Source: DATLHO01 sp035539855
Lineage (GTDB): Bacteria > Bacteroidota > Ignavibacteria > OLB7
NCBI GenBank assembly: GCA_035539855.1
Contig: DATLHO010000227.1
Span: 1 to 45,676 of the forward strand
Length of the DNA stretch: 45,676 bases
Reading direction: 5' to 3'
In this document: piece after piece, positions 7,764 through 15,633 of the stretch
How positions within the stretch are numbered: position 1 is the first letter of the stretch
Layout of the letters: the number at the start of each line of letters is the position of its first letter
Notes under the pieces: generated by a model
The model's input: the letters and a program-made list of their open reading frames with translations, nothing else
Told to the model about the DNA's origin: nothing
Databases searched by the model: none
Made by a program: the position numbers and the translations under genes

Positions 7764-9023
7764 CTACTCTTCGAACTTCCTGAAGCAAACGGTTGCGTTG
7801 TGGCCGCCGAATCCGAACGTGTTCGACAGGGCGACGGTGACGTCGGCCGCGCGAGCGACGTTCGGGACGAAGTCGACGTCGACTTCGGGATCGGGGGTGA
7901 CGTTGTTGATCGTCGGGTGGACCATGCCGCGGCTGATCGTCATCAACGTGGCGATCGCCTCGATGGCGCCGGCGGCGCCGAGCAGGTGACCGGTCATCGA
8001 CTTGGTCGCGCTGATCAGGAGGCTCTTCGAGTGCTCGCCGAAGAGCGACTTGATCGCCTGGACCTCGGCCAGATCGCCGAGCGGAGTCGAGGTGCCGTGA
8101 ACGTTGATGTAGTCGACGTCGGTGATCTCCAGACCGGCATCGCGAATCGCCTGGCGCATCGACCGGCAGGCGCCCTCGCCACCGGGAGCCGGGGCGGTCA
8201 GATGATAGGCGTCGGCCGTCATGCCGACGCCGACGATCTCACCGTAGATCTTCGCGCCGCGTGCCTGTGCGCGCTCGAGCGTCTCGAGCACGAGGGCGCC
8301 CGCGCCCTCGCCCATGACGAAGCCGTCGCGGCGCACGTCGAACGGGCAGCTCGCGGTCTCCGGCGAGTCGTTGCGCGTCGAGAGGGCCTTCATCGCGTTG
8401 AAGCCGGCGATCGCCATCGGGGTGACGACGGCTTCGGATCCGCCGGTGACCATCGCGTCGGCGTCACCGCGCTGGATGAGCATGAACGCATCGGCGATCG
8501 CGTGCGAGCTCGTCGCGCAGGCCGAGGTCGTCGCGTAGTTCGGACCCTTGAGATTGTACTTCATCGAGATATGCCCGGCGGCGATATCGGCGATGAGCAT
8601 CGGGATGAAGAACGGGCTGATGCGCTTCGGGTTGTTGGTCTCGAAGAGCTCGCGCTGCTGATGATGGTACGTCCACATCCCGCCGATGCCCGAGCCGTAG
8701 ACGACGCCGGTGCGCTCCGGATCGATCGTGTCCGCGTTGAGCCCGGCGTCGTTCATCGCCTCGTCGGTGGCGACGAGGGCGAACTGCGCGAACAGGTCGG
8801 TGCGATTGGCCTGCTTGCGACCGAGCGCGGCGACCGCATCGAAGTTCTTCACCTCGCATGCGAACGTCGTGTCGAATCCGGTCGCATCGAAGCGGCTGAT
8901 CGCGGCGGCGCCGCTGCGTCCGGAGGTGAGTCCCTGCCAGTATTCCTCGAGGGTATTGCCGACCGGCGTGATCGCCCCCATTCCGGTGACGACGACCCTT
9001 CGGCGACGTGAGGTCTGATCCAT
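7764..9023 (-). CDS. fabF: Beta-ketoacyl-ACP synthase II
   Basis: This 419-residue condensing enzyme elongates acyl-ACP with malonyl-ACP in type II fatty acid synthesis. The nucleophilic Cys169 lies in TTSACATSSHA. The two catalytic histidines are in VHGTSTPLGD (about residue 309) and KSMTGHLLGAAGA (about 345). The C-terminal SNTFGFGGHNA is typical. Length matches FabF (about 412). It follows acpP by 123 bases and precedes rnc, as in many fab operons. Confidence 0.97.
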   Translation of the reverse strand: MDQTSRRRRVVVTGMGAITPVGNTLEEYWQGLTSGRSGAAAISRFDATGFDTTFACEVKNFDAVAALGRKQANRTDLFAQFALVATDEAMNDAGLNADTIDPERTGVVYGSGIGGMWTYHHQQRELFETNNPKRISPFFIPMLIADIAAGHISMKYNLKGPNYATTSACATSSHAIADAFMLIQRGDADAMVTGGSEAVVTPMAIAGFNAMKALSTRNDSPETASCPFDVRRDGFVMGEGAGALVLETLERAQARGAKIYGEIVGVGMTADAYHLTAPAPGGEGACRSMRQAIRDAGLEITDVDYINVHGTSTPLGDLAEVQAIKSLFGEHSKSLLISATKSMTGHLLGAAGAIEAIATLMTISRGMVHPTINNVTPDPEVDVDFVPNVARAADVTVALSNTFGFGGHNATVCFRKFEE

Positions 9024-9146
9024 GCGACGACTACGCCTGCTGCGTAGAGAGATTGGGTGCCTGCATTAGAGAGAATGCCCGGCCTCGTTGCTTGCGCGCG
9101 GAAACCGGGCCTTCTGGTCATCGAGATAATGATCGAGGCGAACGGA

Positions 9147-9389
9147 TCAGCCGTTGGTCTTCGACTGAAGGTAGCTGACGGCATCGCCGACCGTCTGGAT
9201 CTTCTCGGCATCGGAGTCGTCGATCGTGATGTTGAACGACTTCTCGAACTCCATGATCAGCTCGACGGTGTCGAGCGAGTCGGCGCCGAGATCGTTGATG
9301 AACGAGGCACTCGGCGTGATCTGCGACTCTTCGACCCCGAGCTTGTTGATGATGATCTCGTGAACCCTGGACTCGACGTCAGATGCCAT
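9147..9389 (-). CDS. acpP: Acyl carrier protein
   Basis: This is an 80-residue acidic carrier protein that holds growing acyl chains on a phosphopantetheine arm. The attachment serine is Ser38 in the DSL motif of LGADSLDTVEL. Helix I (VESRVHEIIINKLGV) and the C-terminal helix (VGDAVSYLQSK) match AcpP. It sits between fabG (64 bases upstream) and fabF in the canonical order. Confidence 0.98.
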   Translation of the reverse strand: MASDVESRVHEIIINKLGVEESQITPSASFINDLGADSLDTVELIMEFEKSFNITIDDSDAEKIQTVGDAVSYLQSKTNG

Positions 9390-9453
9390 TGCTATCTCCG
9401 TATGCGATGCTGGTTATGCTGAAAAAACAGAAGTGACGCGGATGCGCAGCGCG

Positions 9454-10251
9454 CTACGCCATTGTCATGCCACCGTCGACGGCGAAGACCTGTCCGGTGA
9501 TGTACGCGGCGTCGTCGCTTGCGAGAAACGAGACCATCGCGGCGATCTCCTCGGGACGCCCCATCCGCCTGAGCGGAACCTGCGTCAGGAGCTCACCCTG
9601 CTGTGCCTCGTTGAGCTTGGAAGTCATGTCGGTCTGGATGAACCCGGGCGCGATGCAGTTGACGAGGATGTTGCGCGAGGCGACCTCGCGAGCCATCGAC
9701 TTCGTCAGGCCGATCAGGCCGGCCTTCGACGCAACGTAGTTGGCCTGGCCCGGATTACCGACGAGGGCGACCACCGAGGCGATGTTGATGATCCTCCCCC
9801 ATCGCTCCGACATCATCGGACGGATGACCGCTTTCGACGCCAGAAATGCGCTCGTCAGGTTCGTCTTGAGGACATCCTCGAAGTCGGCCTGACTCATGCG
9901 CATGACCAGATTATCTCTGGTGATTCCGGCATTGTTGACCAATATATGGATTTTGCCCCACGACGCGGACACCCTTTCTACAAGATTCTGTATATCCTCG
10001 GCGCTCGTGACGTCGCACTGCACGGCCGTCGAACGATCGGCGCCGAGCGACGCCGCGATCTCCTCGGCCGGACCCGGCGACGAGTTGTACGTGAAGGCGA
10101 CGCGCGCGCCGTCGGCGGCCAGGCGCTCGACGATCGCGCGACCGATGCCGCGGGAGCCTCCGGTCACGATCGCCACGCGATCCTGCAGCCGGCCGGCCAC
10201 GGGTGCACCACCAAGTGCCTCGAGCTCACCGCCCTGGTTCTGTTCGCTCAT
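9454..10251 (-). CDS. fabG: 3-oxoacyl-ACP reductase
   Basis: This 265-residue short-chain dehydrogenase reduces beta-ketoacyl-ACP with NADPH. The cofactor-binding TGGSRGIG is at residues 30-37 and NNAG at 106-109. The catalytic Ser159, Tyr172 and Lys176 are seen in NIASVV and YVASKAG. I chose ATG 10251 (MSEQNQ); an in-frame ATG at 10401 would overlap fabD on another frame. The first 22 residues before the Rossmann fold are longer than in E. coli FabG and rich in Gly and Glu. The C-terminal FAVDGGMTMA is typical of the family. Confidence 0.97.
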   Translation of the reverse strand: MSEQNQGGELEALGGAPVAGRLQDRVAIVTGGSRGIGRAIVERLAADGARVAFTYNSSPGPAEEIAASLGADRSTAVQCDVTSAEDIQNLVERVSASWGKIHILVNNAGITRDNLVMRMSQADFEDVLKTNLTSAFLASKAVIRPMMSERWGRIINIASVVALVGNPGQANYVASKAGLIGLTKSMAREVASRNILVNCIAPGFIQTDMTSKLNEAQQGELLTQVPLRRMGRPEEIAAMVSFLASDDAAYITGQVFAVDGGMTMA

Positions 10252-10306
10252 GAATCTCTCTGTACGATGAGCGTCGACCCTCTGTCGACGCGCGATGAAT
10301 CGCCCT

Positions 10307-11260
10307 TCAACCGACGCCGGCGGAGTCTCCCTCGTTCGCGGCATTGGCCGCGTTGAACGCGTCGATCTGCTCCGGCGTCTCGATGCCGCTGGTGCTCGCA
10401 CCGGCGACGATTCGCTTGACGAGTCCCTGCAGAACTGTGCCGGGTCCGACCTCGATGAACTCGGTCGCGCCGTCGGCAGCCATGCGCTGGATCGTCTCGC
10501 TCCAGCGCACCGGAGCGGTCAGCTGCTTCAGCAGCGCCTCGCGAATCTCGTCGGCCGCGCGCAGCGGCTCGCCGCTGACGTTGACGTAGACCGGGAAGTC
10601 CGCATCCCGGAACTGCGTCTCGGCGAGCGCCGCGCCGAGGCGCTCGCGCGCCGGCTCCATCAGCGGCGAATGGAACGCGCCGCTGACCGAGAGCTGCTTG
10701 ACCATCCGCGCGCCCGCGTCCTTCGCACGCGCCATCGCCTCGAGCACCGCGGGAACCGCGCCGCTGATGACGACCTGGCCGGGCGAGTTGAAGTTCGCCG
10801 ACTGCACGACGCCGACCTCCTCCCACACCTTGCAGCAGATCGTTCCGATCGCAGCGTCGTCGAGCCCGATGATCGCCGCCATCGTTCCGGCATTCGCCGC
10901 GCCGGCATCCTGCATCGAGTCGGCCCGCAGCTGCACGAGACGCAGCGCGTCCTCGAAGGTGATCACGCCGGCAACCGTCAGCGCCGTGTACTCGCCGAGC
11001 GAGTGTCCGGCCGCCATGTCGGGCGCGGGACTGGCGAGGGTCTGATACGTCGCGTAGCTGTGCAGGAAGATCGCCGGCTGCGCGTTGCGCGTCTGACGCA
11101 GCTCCTCCTCCGGACCCTCGAACATGATGCCGGTGAGCTGGCGGCCGAGGATCGCGTCGGCGCGGTCGAGGATGTCGCGCACACCGCCGTTGATCAGATA
11201 GGCCTCACGGCCCATCCCAACGTATTGCGAGCCCTGGCCGGGGAAGAGATATGCACGCAT
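10307..11260 (-). CDS. fabD: Malonyl-CoA:ACP transacylase
   Basis: This 317-residue enzyme loads malonyl groups onto acyl carrier protein. The N-terminal FPGQGSQYVGMG and the nucleophile elbow GHSLGEY (Ser87) are diagnostic, and the catalytic His lies in GAFHSPLM near residue 200. The C-terminal VGPGTVLQGLVKRI is conserved. A tail rich in Asn and Ala extends past the fold. It lies between fabH and fabG; the 127-base gap to fabH is occupied largely by the heptad repeat array. Confidence 0.97.
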   Translation of the reverse strand: MRAYLFPGQGSQYVGMGREAYLINGGVRDILDRADAILGRQLTGIMFEGPEEELRQTRNAQPAIFLHSYATYQTLASPAPDMAAGHSLGEYTALTVAGVITFEDALRLVQLRADSMQDAGAANAGTMAAIIGLDDAAIGTICCKVWEEVGVVQSANFNSPGQVVISGAVPAVLEAMARAKDAGARMVKQLSVSGAFHSPLMEPARERLGAALAETQFRDADFPVYVNVSGEPLRAADEIREALLKQLTAPVRWSETIQRMAADGATEFIEVGPGTVLQGLVKRIVAGASTSGIETPEQIDAFNAANAANEGDSAGVG

Positions 11261-11270
11261 TGGCGGTTGG

Positions 11271-11340
11271 ATGTCAGATGTCGGATGTCAAAGGTCAGAT
11301 GTCAGATGTCAGATGTCAGATGTCAAAGGTCAGATGTCAC
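11271..11340. repeat. Heptanucleotide tandem repeat array (ten units, ATGTCAG)
   Basis: Ten seven-base units run without interruption: ATGTCAG, ATGTCGG, ATGTCAA, AGGTCAG, ATGTCAG three times, ATGTCAA, AGGTCAG, ATGTCAC. The doublet ATGTCAA-AGGTCAG occurs twice, which suggests duplication of a larger block. The array fills most of the 127-base gap between fabH and fabD. The same unit, on the opposite strand, forms the array at 306-347. The spacing is strict at seven bases, not three, so it is unlikely to be coding. Confidence 0.92.
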
Positions 11341-11387
11341 AAGGCGGGGGAGTGCGGCCGTGTGGGTCGCTCCTGGACTTTGGGCTC

Positions 11388-12383
11388 TCAGTATGCCCAG
11401 CGGAGGTAGCCTGCTCCCCACGTGTAGCCGGCGCCGAAGGTTGCGAGGACGATGCCGTCGCCCTTGTCGATGAGGCCCTGCTCCCACCACTCGCTCAGGC
11501 AGATCGGGATCGTGCCGGCGGTCGTGTTGCCGTAGCGGTGGATGTTGACCATCACCTGGTCCATCGACAGTCCCATGCGGTCTGCCGTCGCCGAGATGAT
11601 GCGCAGGTTCGCCTGGTGCGGAACGAGCCAGCGCACGTCGTCGGAGGTCAGGTTGTTGCGTCGCATGATGCTCTCGGAGACGTCGGCCATGCCGACGACG
11701 GCGACCTTGAAGACCGCCTTGCCATCCTGCGTGATGTAGTGCATCTGGCCGGCGACCGTCTCGTTCGTGGCGGGGTTGGCGCTTCCGCCGGCGGCCATGT
11801 AGAGGTAGCGTCCGCCGCTGCCGTCGGTGTGCAGCTCGAAGTCGAGCAGGCCGAGCGACTCGTCCTCGACCGCCTCCAGGAGCACCGCCCCGGCGCCGTC
11901 GCCGAAGAGGATCGCGGTGTTGCGATCGTTCATGTTCATGATCGCGCTCATCTTGTCGGCGCCGACGACGAGCACCTTGCTGTGCACGCCGGTCTCGATG
12001 TACTTCGCGCCGACGTTCAGCGCGAACAGGAACGCCGAGCACGCCGCCGAGACGTCGAAGCCCCAGGCGTTGCGCGCGCCGATCTTGTCCTGGATCACGC
12101 ACGCGGTCGAGGGGAAGAACATGTCCGGCGTCACCGTCGCGACGACGATCAGATCGATCTCGTCGGCGCCGATGCCGCGACGCTCGAGGCAGGTGCGGAT
12201 CGCCGGCACCGCCAGGTCGCTCGTCGCGCCCTCCTTGAGAAAGCGCCGCTCGATGATGCCGGTACGCTCCCGGATCCACTCATCGGTCGTTTCGAGAAAG
12301 CTCTCGAAGTAGTGGTTGTCGTAGACATCGGGAGGCACGAAGTGTCCCACCGATGTGATCGCTGCCCGCTTGAGCTTGGTCAT
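11388..12383 (-). CDS. fabH: Beta-ketoacyl-ACP synthase III
   Basis: This 331-residue enzyme starts fatty acid synthesis by condensing acyl-CoA with malonyl-ACP. The catalytic triad is visible: Cys115 in DVSAACSAFLF, His in WLVPHQANLRI (about residue 244) and Asn in HRYGNTTAGTIP (about 274). EWIRERTGI near residue 35 is a family marker. I chose ATG 12383; an in-frame start at 12425 would overlap plsX by 17 bases and adds no conserved sequence. It follows plsX by 25 bases. Confidence 0.97.
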   Translation of the reverse strand: MTKLKRAAITSVGHFVPPDVYDNHYFESFLETTDEWIRERTGIIERRFLKEGATSDLAVPAIRTCLERRGIGADEIDLIVVATVTPDMFFPSTACVIQDKIGARNAWGFDVSAACSAFLFALNVGAKYIETGVHSKVLVVGADKMSAIMNMNDRNTAILFGDGAGAVLLEAVEDESLGLLDFELHTDGSGGRYLYMAAGGSANPATNETVAGQMHYITQDGKAVFKVAVVGMADVSESIMRRNNLTSDDVRWLVPHQANLRIISATADRMGLSMDQVMVNIHRYGNTTAGTIPICLSEWWEQGLIDKGDGIVLATFGAGYTWGAGYLRWAY

Positions 12384-12408
12384 GTCCCCGTAGGTTTCAT
12401 CCGTCGAA

Positions 12409-13428
12409 CTACGAACCCGCCGCAAGTGCCGCGGCGATCTTGCCGTTGACGTCGTGGCGCACCATCTCCTCGGCCTTGAAGATCATGTTCCTCACCGCCC
12501 GGGCGGTCGAGCCGCCGTGACCGATGATCGAAACGCCATTGACGCCGAGAAGGGGAACGCCGCCGTATTCCTGGTAGTCCATCTCCTTGAAGACGCTCGA
12601 CAGGAACGATCGAGAGACGGCGGCGAGAAGCTTCGTGCCGAGACTGCGTCCGGCGGCCGCGCGCAGCTTCGCCTTGAGGAATCCGGGCACGCTCTCGGCG
12701 AACTTCAGGATGATGTTGCCGGTGAAGCCGTCGCAGATGACGACGCGGACGGTTCCCTTGAGAACGTCGCGCCCCTCGACGTTGCCCTTGAAATTGAGAC
12801 GGCTCGCCTTCAACAGTTCGTAGGCCTCGACCGCGCGCGCCTCGCCCTTGCCCTCTTCCTCTCCGACGTTGAGCAGGCCGACGGTCGGATTGACGTAGCC
12901 GAAGATCTGTTCGGCGTAGACGCTCGTCATGACGGCGAACTCGTACAGGTTCCGCGGCTTCGTGTCGACGTTGGCGCCGACATCGGCGACGATCGTGTAG
13001 CCGTCGGCGCTCGGGAACTGCGAGGCGATCGTCGGCCGCGAGATTCCGGCGAGGCGGCCGAGGATCAGCGTCGAAGCGGTCATCACCGCGCCGGTGTTGC
13101 CGGCGGAGACGAACGCATCGACCTGACGCTCCGCGTGCAGAGTCACGCCGCGCACCAGCGAGCTCTCGCGTTGCGCGCGAACGGCCTGCGCCGGCTCGGC
13201 GCCCATGGCGATCACGTCCGGCGCGTCGACGATCGAGATGCGGTCGCGGTCGGCGCCGGGATGCTTCGCGAGCTCGGCGGCTATCTCGGACTCGCGTCCG
13301 ACCAGAACGATCTCGAAGTCGCGCTCGCGACGCTCCCGCAGAGCCTCGACCGCTCCACGGACGTCCTCGGCCGGTGCGTTGTCGGTGCCCATTGCGTCGA
13401 GGGCGATGCGAATGCGCGAGCCTTTCAT
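12409..13428 (-). CDS. plsX: Phosphate acyltransferase PlsX
   Basis: This 339-residue enzyme converts acyl-ACP to acyl-phosphate, the donor for PlsY in phospholipid synthesis. Markers are the N-terminal IALDAMGTDNAP, the nucleotide-like site SAGNTGAVM, DVGANVDTKP (Cys is usual in VDCKP; Thr here), VICDGFTGNIILK and the C-terminal GVSIIGHGGS. I chose ATG 13428; a longer in-frame start at 13521 adds basic sequence with no family match. It is the first recognisable gene of the fatty-acid cluster. rpmF and yceD, its frequent upstream neighbours, are absent here. Confidence 0.95.
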   Translation of the reverse strand: MKGSRIRIALDAMGTDNAPAEDVRGAVEALRERRERDFEIVLVGRESEIAAELAKHPGADRDRISIVDAPDVIAMGAEPAQAVRAQRESSLVRGVTLHAERQVDAFVSAGNTGAVMTASTLILGRLAGISRPTIASQFPSADGYTIVADVGANVDTKPRNLYEFAVMTSVYAEQIFGYVNPTVGLLNVGEEEGKGEARAVEAYELLKASRLNFKGNVEGRDVLKGTVRVVICDGFTGNIILKFAESVPGFLKAKLRAAAGRSLGTKLLAAVSRSFLSSVFKEMDYQEYGGVPLLGVNGVSIIGHGGSTARAVRNMIFKAEEMVRHDVNGKIAAALAAGS

Positions 13429-13789
13429 TCGGTGCGGTCTGCCAGTGCGTCGTTCCGGTGTCGCCGGTCCATCCCGATTCAGCCCGCGAAGGTACGAAGC
13501 CCCGGCCAATCGGAATCGCAAGAGATTGTTTGCTCGCGAACGAGCCGGTTCCGATCGTTCCGGGGCGATCCGATGCCGGACGGCCTCCGTGTAATCCCCG
13601 GGTCAGCCGAGCACCCGATCTTCGCACTCGATCGTCGGTCGACGTTCGCAGGCGATCGTTGCACACGATCGTAGCACGGTTTTCGCAGACGATCCTCGCA
13701 CGCGATGTCGGGTCCTCGACATCCAAACGATCGGGCGGCGCTCACTCCGGCGAGGTCCGCGGAGCAGCGCGCCTCCTCCCCCGAATCAT
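13429..13789. other. Leader/promoter region of the fatty-acid cluster
   Basis: This 361-base gap lies between plsX and the terminator at 13790. It contains the degenerate 13-bp repeat array listed separately. No open frame here has coding character, and I cannot pick a clear promoter. Since all genes from plsX to rnc run the same way with no obvious internal terminator, this is the likely control region of the whole cluster. Confidence 0.5.
13616..13702. repeat. Degenerate 13-bp tandem repeats upstream of plsX
   Basis: Successive units read CGATCTTCGCACT (13616), CGATCGTCGGT (11 bases), CGACGTTCGCAGG (13640), CGATCGTTGCACA (13653), CGATCGTAGCACG (13666), GTTTTCGCAGA (11 bases) and CGATCCTCGCACG (13690). 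The consensus is about CGATCNTNGCACN. The array is 190-275 bases upstream of plsX. It may be a decayed satellite or clustered binding sites for a regulator; nothing in the sequence decides. Confidence 0.65.
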
Positions 13790-13824
13790 GAAACCACTCC
13801 GGTAAAGGTCACCGGAGTGGTTTC
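13790..13824 (-). terminator. Terminator, 14-bp perfect stem
   Basis: GAAACCACTCCGGT (13790-13803) pairs perfectly with 13811-13824 around a seven-base loop. It lies downstream of the Cys-rich gene on the minus strand (stop at 13993) and upstream of the plsX region, so it should separate the accessory block from the fatty-acid cluster. No strong U-tract follows. Confidence 0.75.
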
Positions 13825-13992
13825 GCGTATTCGGCCATGACGGAGCGGTCGGCGATCGACGGCAACGTGTGGCGTCGGGTCACGAGCGTGCTGAAGAACG
13901 GCGCCGGGCGCGATTGGCGTGCGCAGGAACGTGATCGGTATGATCGCGTGGCTCGCCGCAGCGAGCCGCCCACCGCGCCCGGCGGTCCGTTC

Positions 13993-14811
13993 TCAATCGT
14001 CGAGGGTCCCGGCACGTCGGGCCGCGCCGGCCATCATCCAGTCGTCATCGCGCACTTCGCGCACGGGCGTGCGCACGGGTCGCGGATCACGCCACAGCCA
14101 GGCAGGTCGGCGCGGCTTCAACCGATCGCCGCCGACGTCGCGCCGGCGCTGTGACAACGCGTCGACGTCGTCGGGATCCGTCCCGATCGTGTCGACCGGC
14201 GGCCGGTCGAGCGTGTCCACAGGGGCGGAGCAGATCGACGTGCACGCCCGTCGCGGATCGCATGGCGAGCGCAGGGTCGAGCCGCCGCGGACGATCCTCC
14301 GCCGGAAGATCACGTCGGTGCACAGCAGCACCTGGCTCTCGCAGCACGAGGTCGAATCGCACGGCACGACGACCGTGTCGGCGCACTCGGTGCGCACGCC
14401 CCAGCAGGCCGCCCGCAGCAGCCGCCCGATCACGACGCACGTGTCCCGCGATCCCGCCATCGTGAAGAAGCCCGTCTCGCGTGAAGCGATCAGGGAGTCG
14501 GTCGCCTCGTCGACGAGACGGCGCGGCGACAGGCCCCCGCATGCGTCGTCGAGTGGTTCAACCCGCAACACCGACACGTCCCAGCCGACGTCGCAGGACG
14601 GCCTGGCGATCCATGTGATACGCACGGCACAGCCGTTGGCGAGGCGCACGATCGAGCGCTGAGGCGCCGACCACGACGTCGTGCAGGTGTCGCCGCACGC
14701 CCCGGGAGTGGGTGCGCCCGTGGCGGTGGCGTAAGCGGCCGCGCCGACGAGCGCGAGCAATGCGGCGGCCATCGCGAGCGTCGCCGCTCGCGCGAAAAGT
14801 GTGGTGACCAT
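13993..14811 (-). CDS. Cysteine-rich exported protein of unknown function
   Basis: I do not recognise this 272-residue protein. It begins with a Sec-type signal (MVTTLFARAATLAMAAALLA, cleavage probably near AYATA). The mature part has about 15 cysteines between residues 39 and 195, in clusters such as PGACGDTC, DSTSCCESQVLLC and CDPRRACTSIC, suggesting a disulfide-bonded extracytoplasmic fold. The last 70 residues lack Cys and are rich in Asp, Arg and Pro, so the coding reality is weakest there. It lies about 100 bases after the lipoprotein gene with a hairpin between them, so it may have its own promoter. Codon use fits the neighbours. Confidence 0.65.
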   Translation of the reverse strand: MVTTLFARAATLAMAAALLALVGAAAYATATGAPTPGACGDTCTTSWSAPQRSIVRLANGCAVRITWIARPSCDVGWDVSVLRVEPLDDACGGLSPRRLVDEATDSLIASRETGFFTMAGSRDTCVVIGRLLRAACWGVRTECADTVVVPCDSTSCCESQVLLCTDVIFRRRIVRGGSTLRSPCDPRRACTSICSAPVDTLDRPPVDTIGTDPDDVDALSQRRRDVGGDRLKPRRPAWLWRDPRPVRTPVREVRDDDWMMAGAARRAGTLDD

Positions 14812-14835
14812 GATTGTCGATGCGGTGGTGGTGAC

Positions 14836-14866
14836 GACGCCCGGGGGCCGCTGCCCCCGGGGCGTC
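14836..14866 (-). terminator. GC-rich hairpin after the RHS-lipoprotein pair
   Basis: GACGCCCGGGGGC (14836-14848) pairs with GCCCCCGGGGCGTC (14853-14866), with one bulged base and a four-base loop. It lies just past the lipoprotein stop (14911) on the minus strand and before the Cys-rich gene start (14811). It therefore probably ends the RHS-lipoprotein transcript. No T-run follows. Confidence 0.6.
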
Positions 14867-14910
14867 AGTGCTGCTTGCGTGCTACGGAGAGCACGCGCTA
14901 CAATCGATTG

Positions 14911-15564
14911 CTATTGCTGAACGCCTGCGCGTCGCAGCATCGCCTCGAGGTGCATGCGGGCATCGGCGGCAAGAGCCGTGTCGGGCACCGACGCGCGCAC
15001 GCGCGAGAGCACCCACGTCTTTCCCTCCGCCGTATCGGTCGCGCTCCCGTCCTGCTTCCAGCGTTCGACGAGCTCGGCTTCGAGCGGAGACGGGCCGGCC
15101 CGGTGCGCCGCGAGGTATGCCACGAAGTCGGGACCGCGCCGCTCGATCAGCCGCTCGACCACATCGCCGAATGCTTCCGCGAAGAACGTGTCGGACCATT
15201 GCGAGAGTGAGTCGAGGGCCGCGACGTAGTCGTCGTCGCCCGTCCGGACGAAACCCTCGACCAGGGAGTCGAGAATCGCGAACCGACAGTCCTCGCTGGC
15301 GTCCTGCGGATCGGATTCCCGACTGATGCGCAGCGGCCAGCGGCGAATCGAGTCGAGAGAGATCGTGACGTGTCTGGCGACCTCGCAGGGATCGATGGGT
15401 GGAGCTGTTGCCCGTATGCTGTCCCACGCGCTGACAGGCGGTGGATGTTCGACCGACGCCGGGGCCGCGGTCGAGTCGACATTGACCGCCGGGTCTTCGC
15501 TGGCGGAGCCGCATCCGGCGAGGAGCACGAGGCTCAGGAGGAGCAACGACTTCATCACGTTCAC
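14911..15564 (-). CDS. Small predicted lipoprotein downstream of the RHS gene
   Basis: The 217-residue product starts MNVMKSLLLLSLVLLAGC, a lipoprotein signal with lipidated Cys at residue 18 (a second ATG at 15555 is possible). An unstructured Ala/Pro/Ser linker follows to about residue 50. The remainder looks helical, with two Cys (in DPCEVAR and SEDCRFA) that could pair. No family is recognised. It begins 69 bases after the RHS stop on the same strand, so the two are probably co-transcribed. If the RHS tip is a peptidoglycan-active toxin, this envelope-localised neighbour is the natural immunity candidate; that is inference from position and localisation only. It could equally be an unrelated lipoprotein. 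Confidence 0.8.
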   Translation of the reverse strand: MNVMKSLLLLSLVLLAGCGSASEDPAVNVDSTAAPASVEHPPPVSAWDSIRATAPPIDPCEVARHVTISLDSIRRWPLRISRESDPQDASEDCRFAILDSLVEGFVRTGDDDYVAALDSLSQWSDTFFAEAFGDVVERLIERRGPDFVAYLAAHRAGPSPLEAELVERWKQDGSATDTAEGKTWVLSRVRASVPDTALAADARMHLEAMLRRAGVQQ

Positions 15565-15633
15565 GCTGCGTTTAGTGGATTGCGGGCCGATGCGCGCGTC
15601 GGCGTCCGCGAGGCACGGACGACCGCAACGGCA

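Noticed and set aside
11271..11340. Possible CRISPR array
   Set aside because: Units are 7 bp with no spacers, and no cas gene is present.
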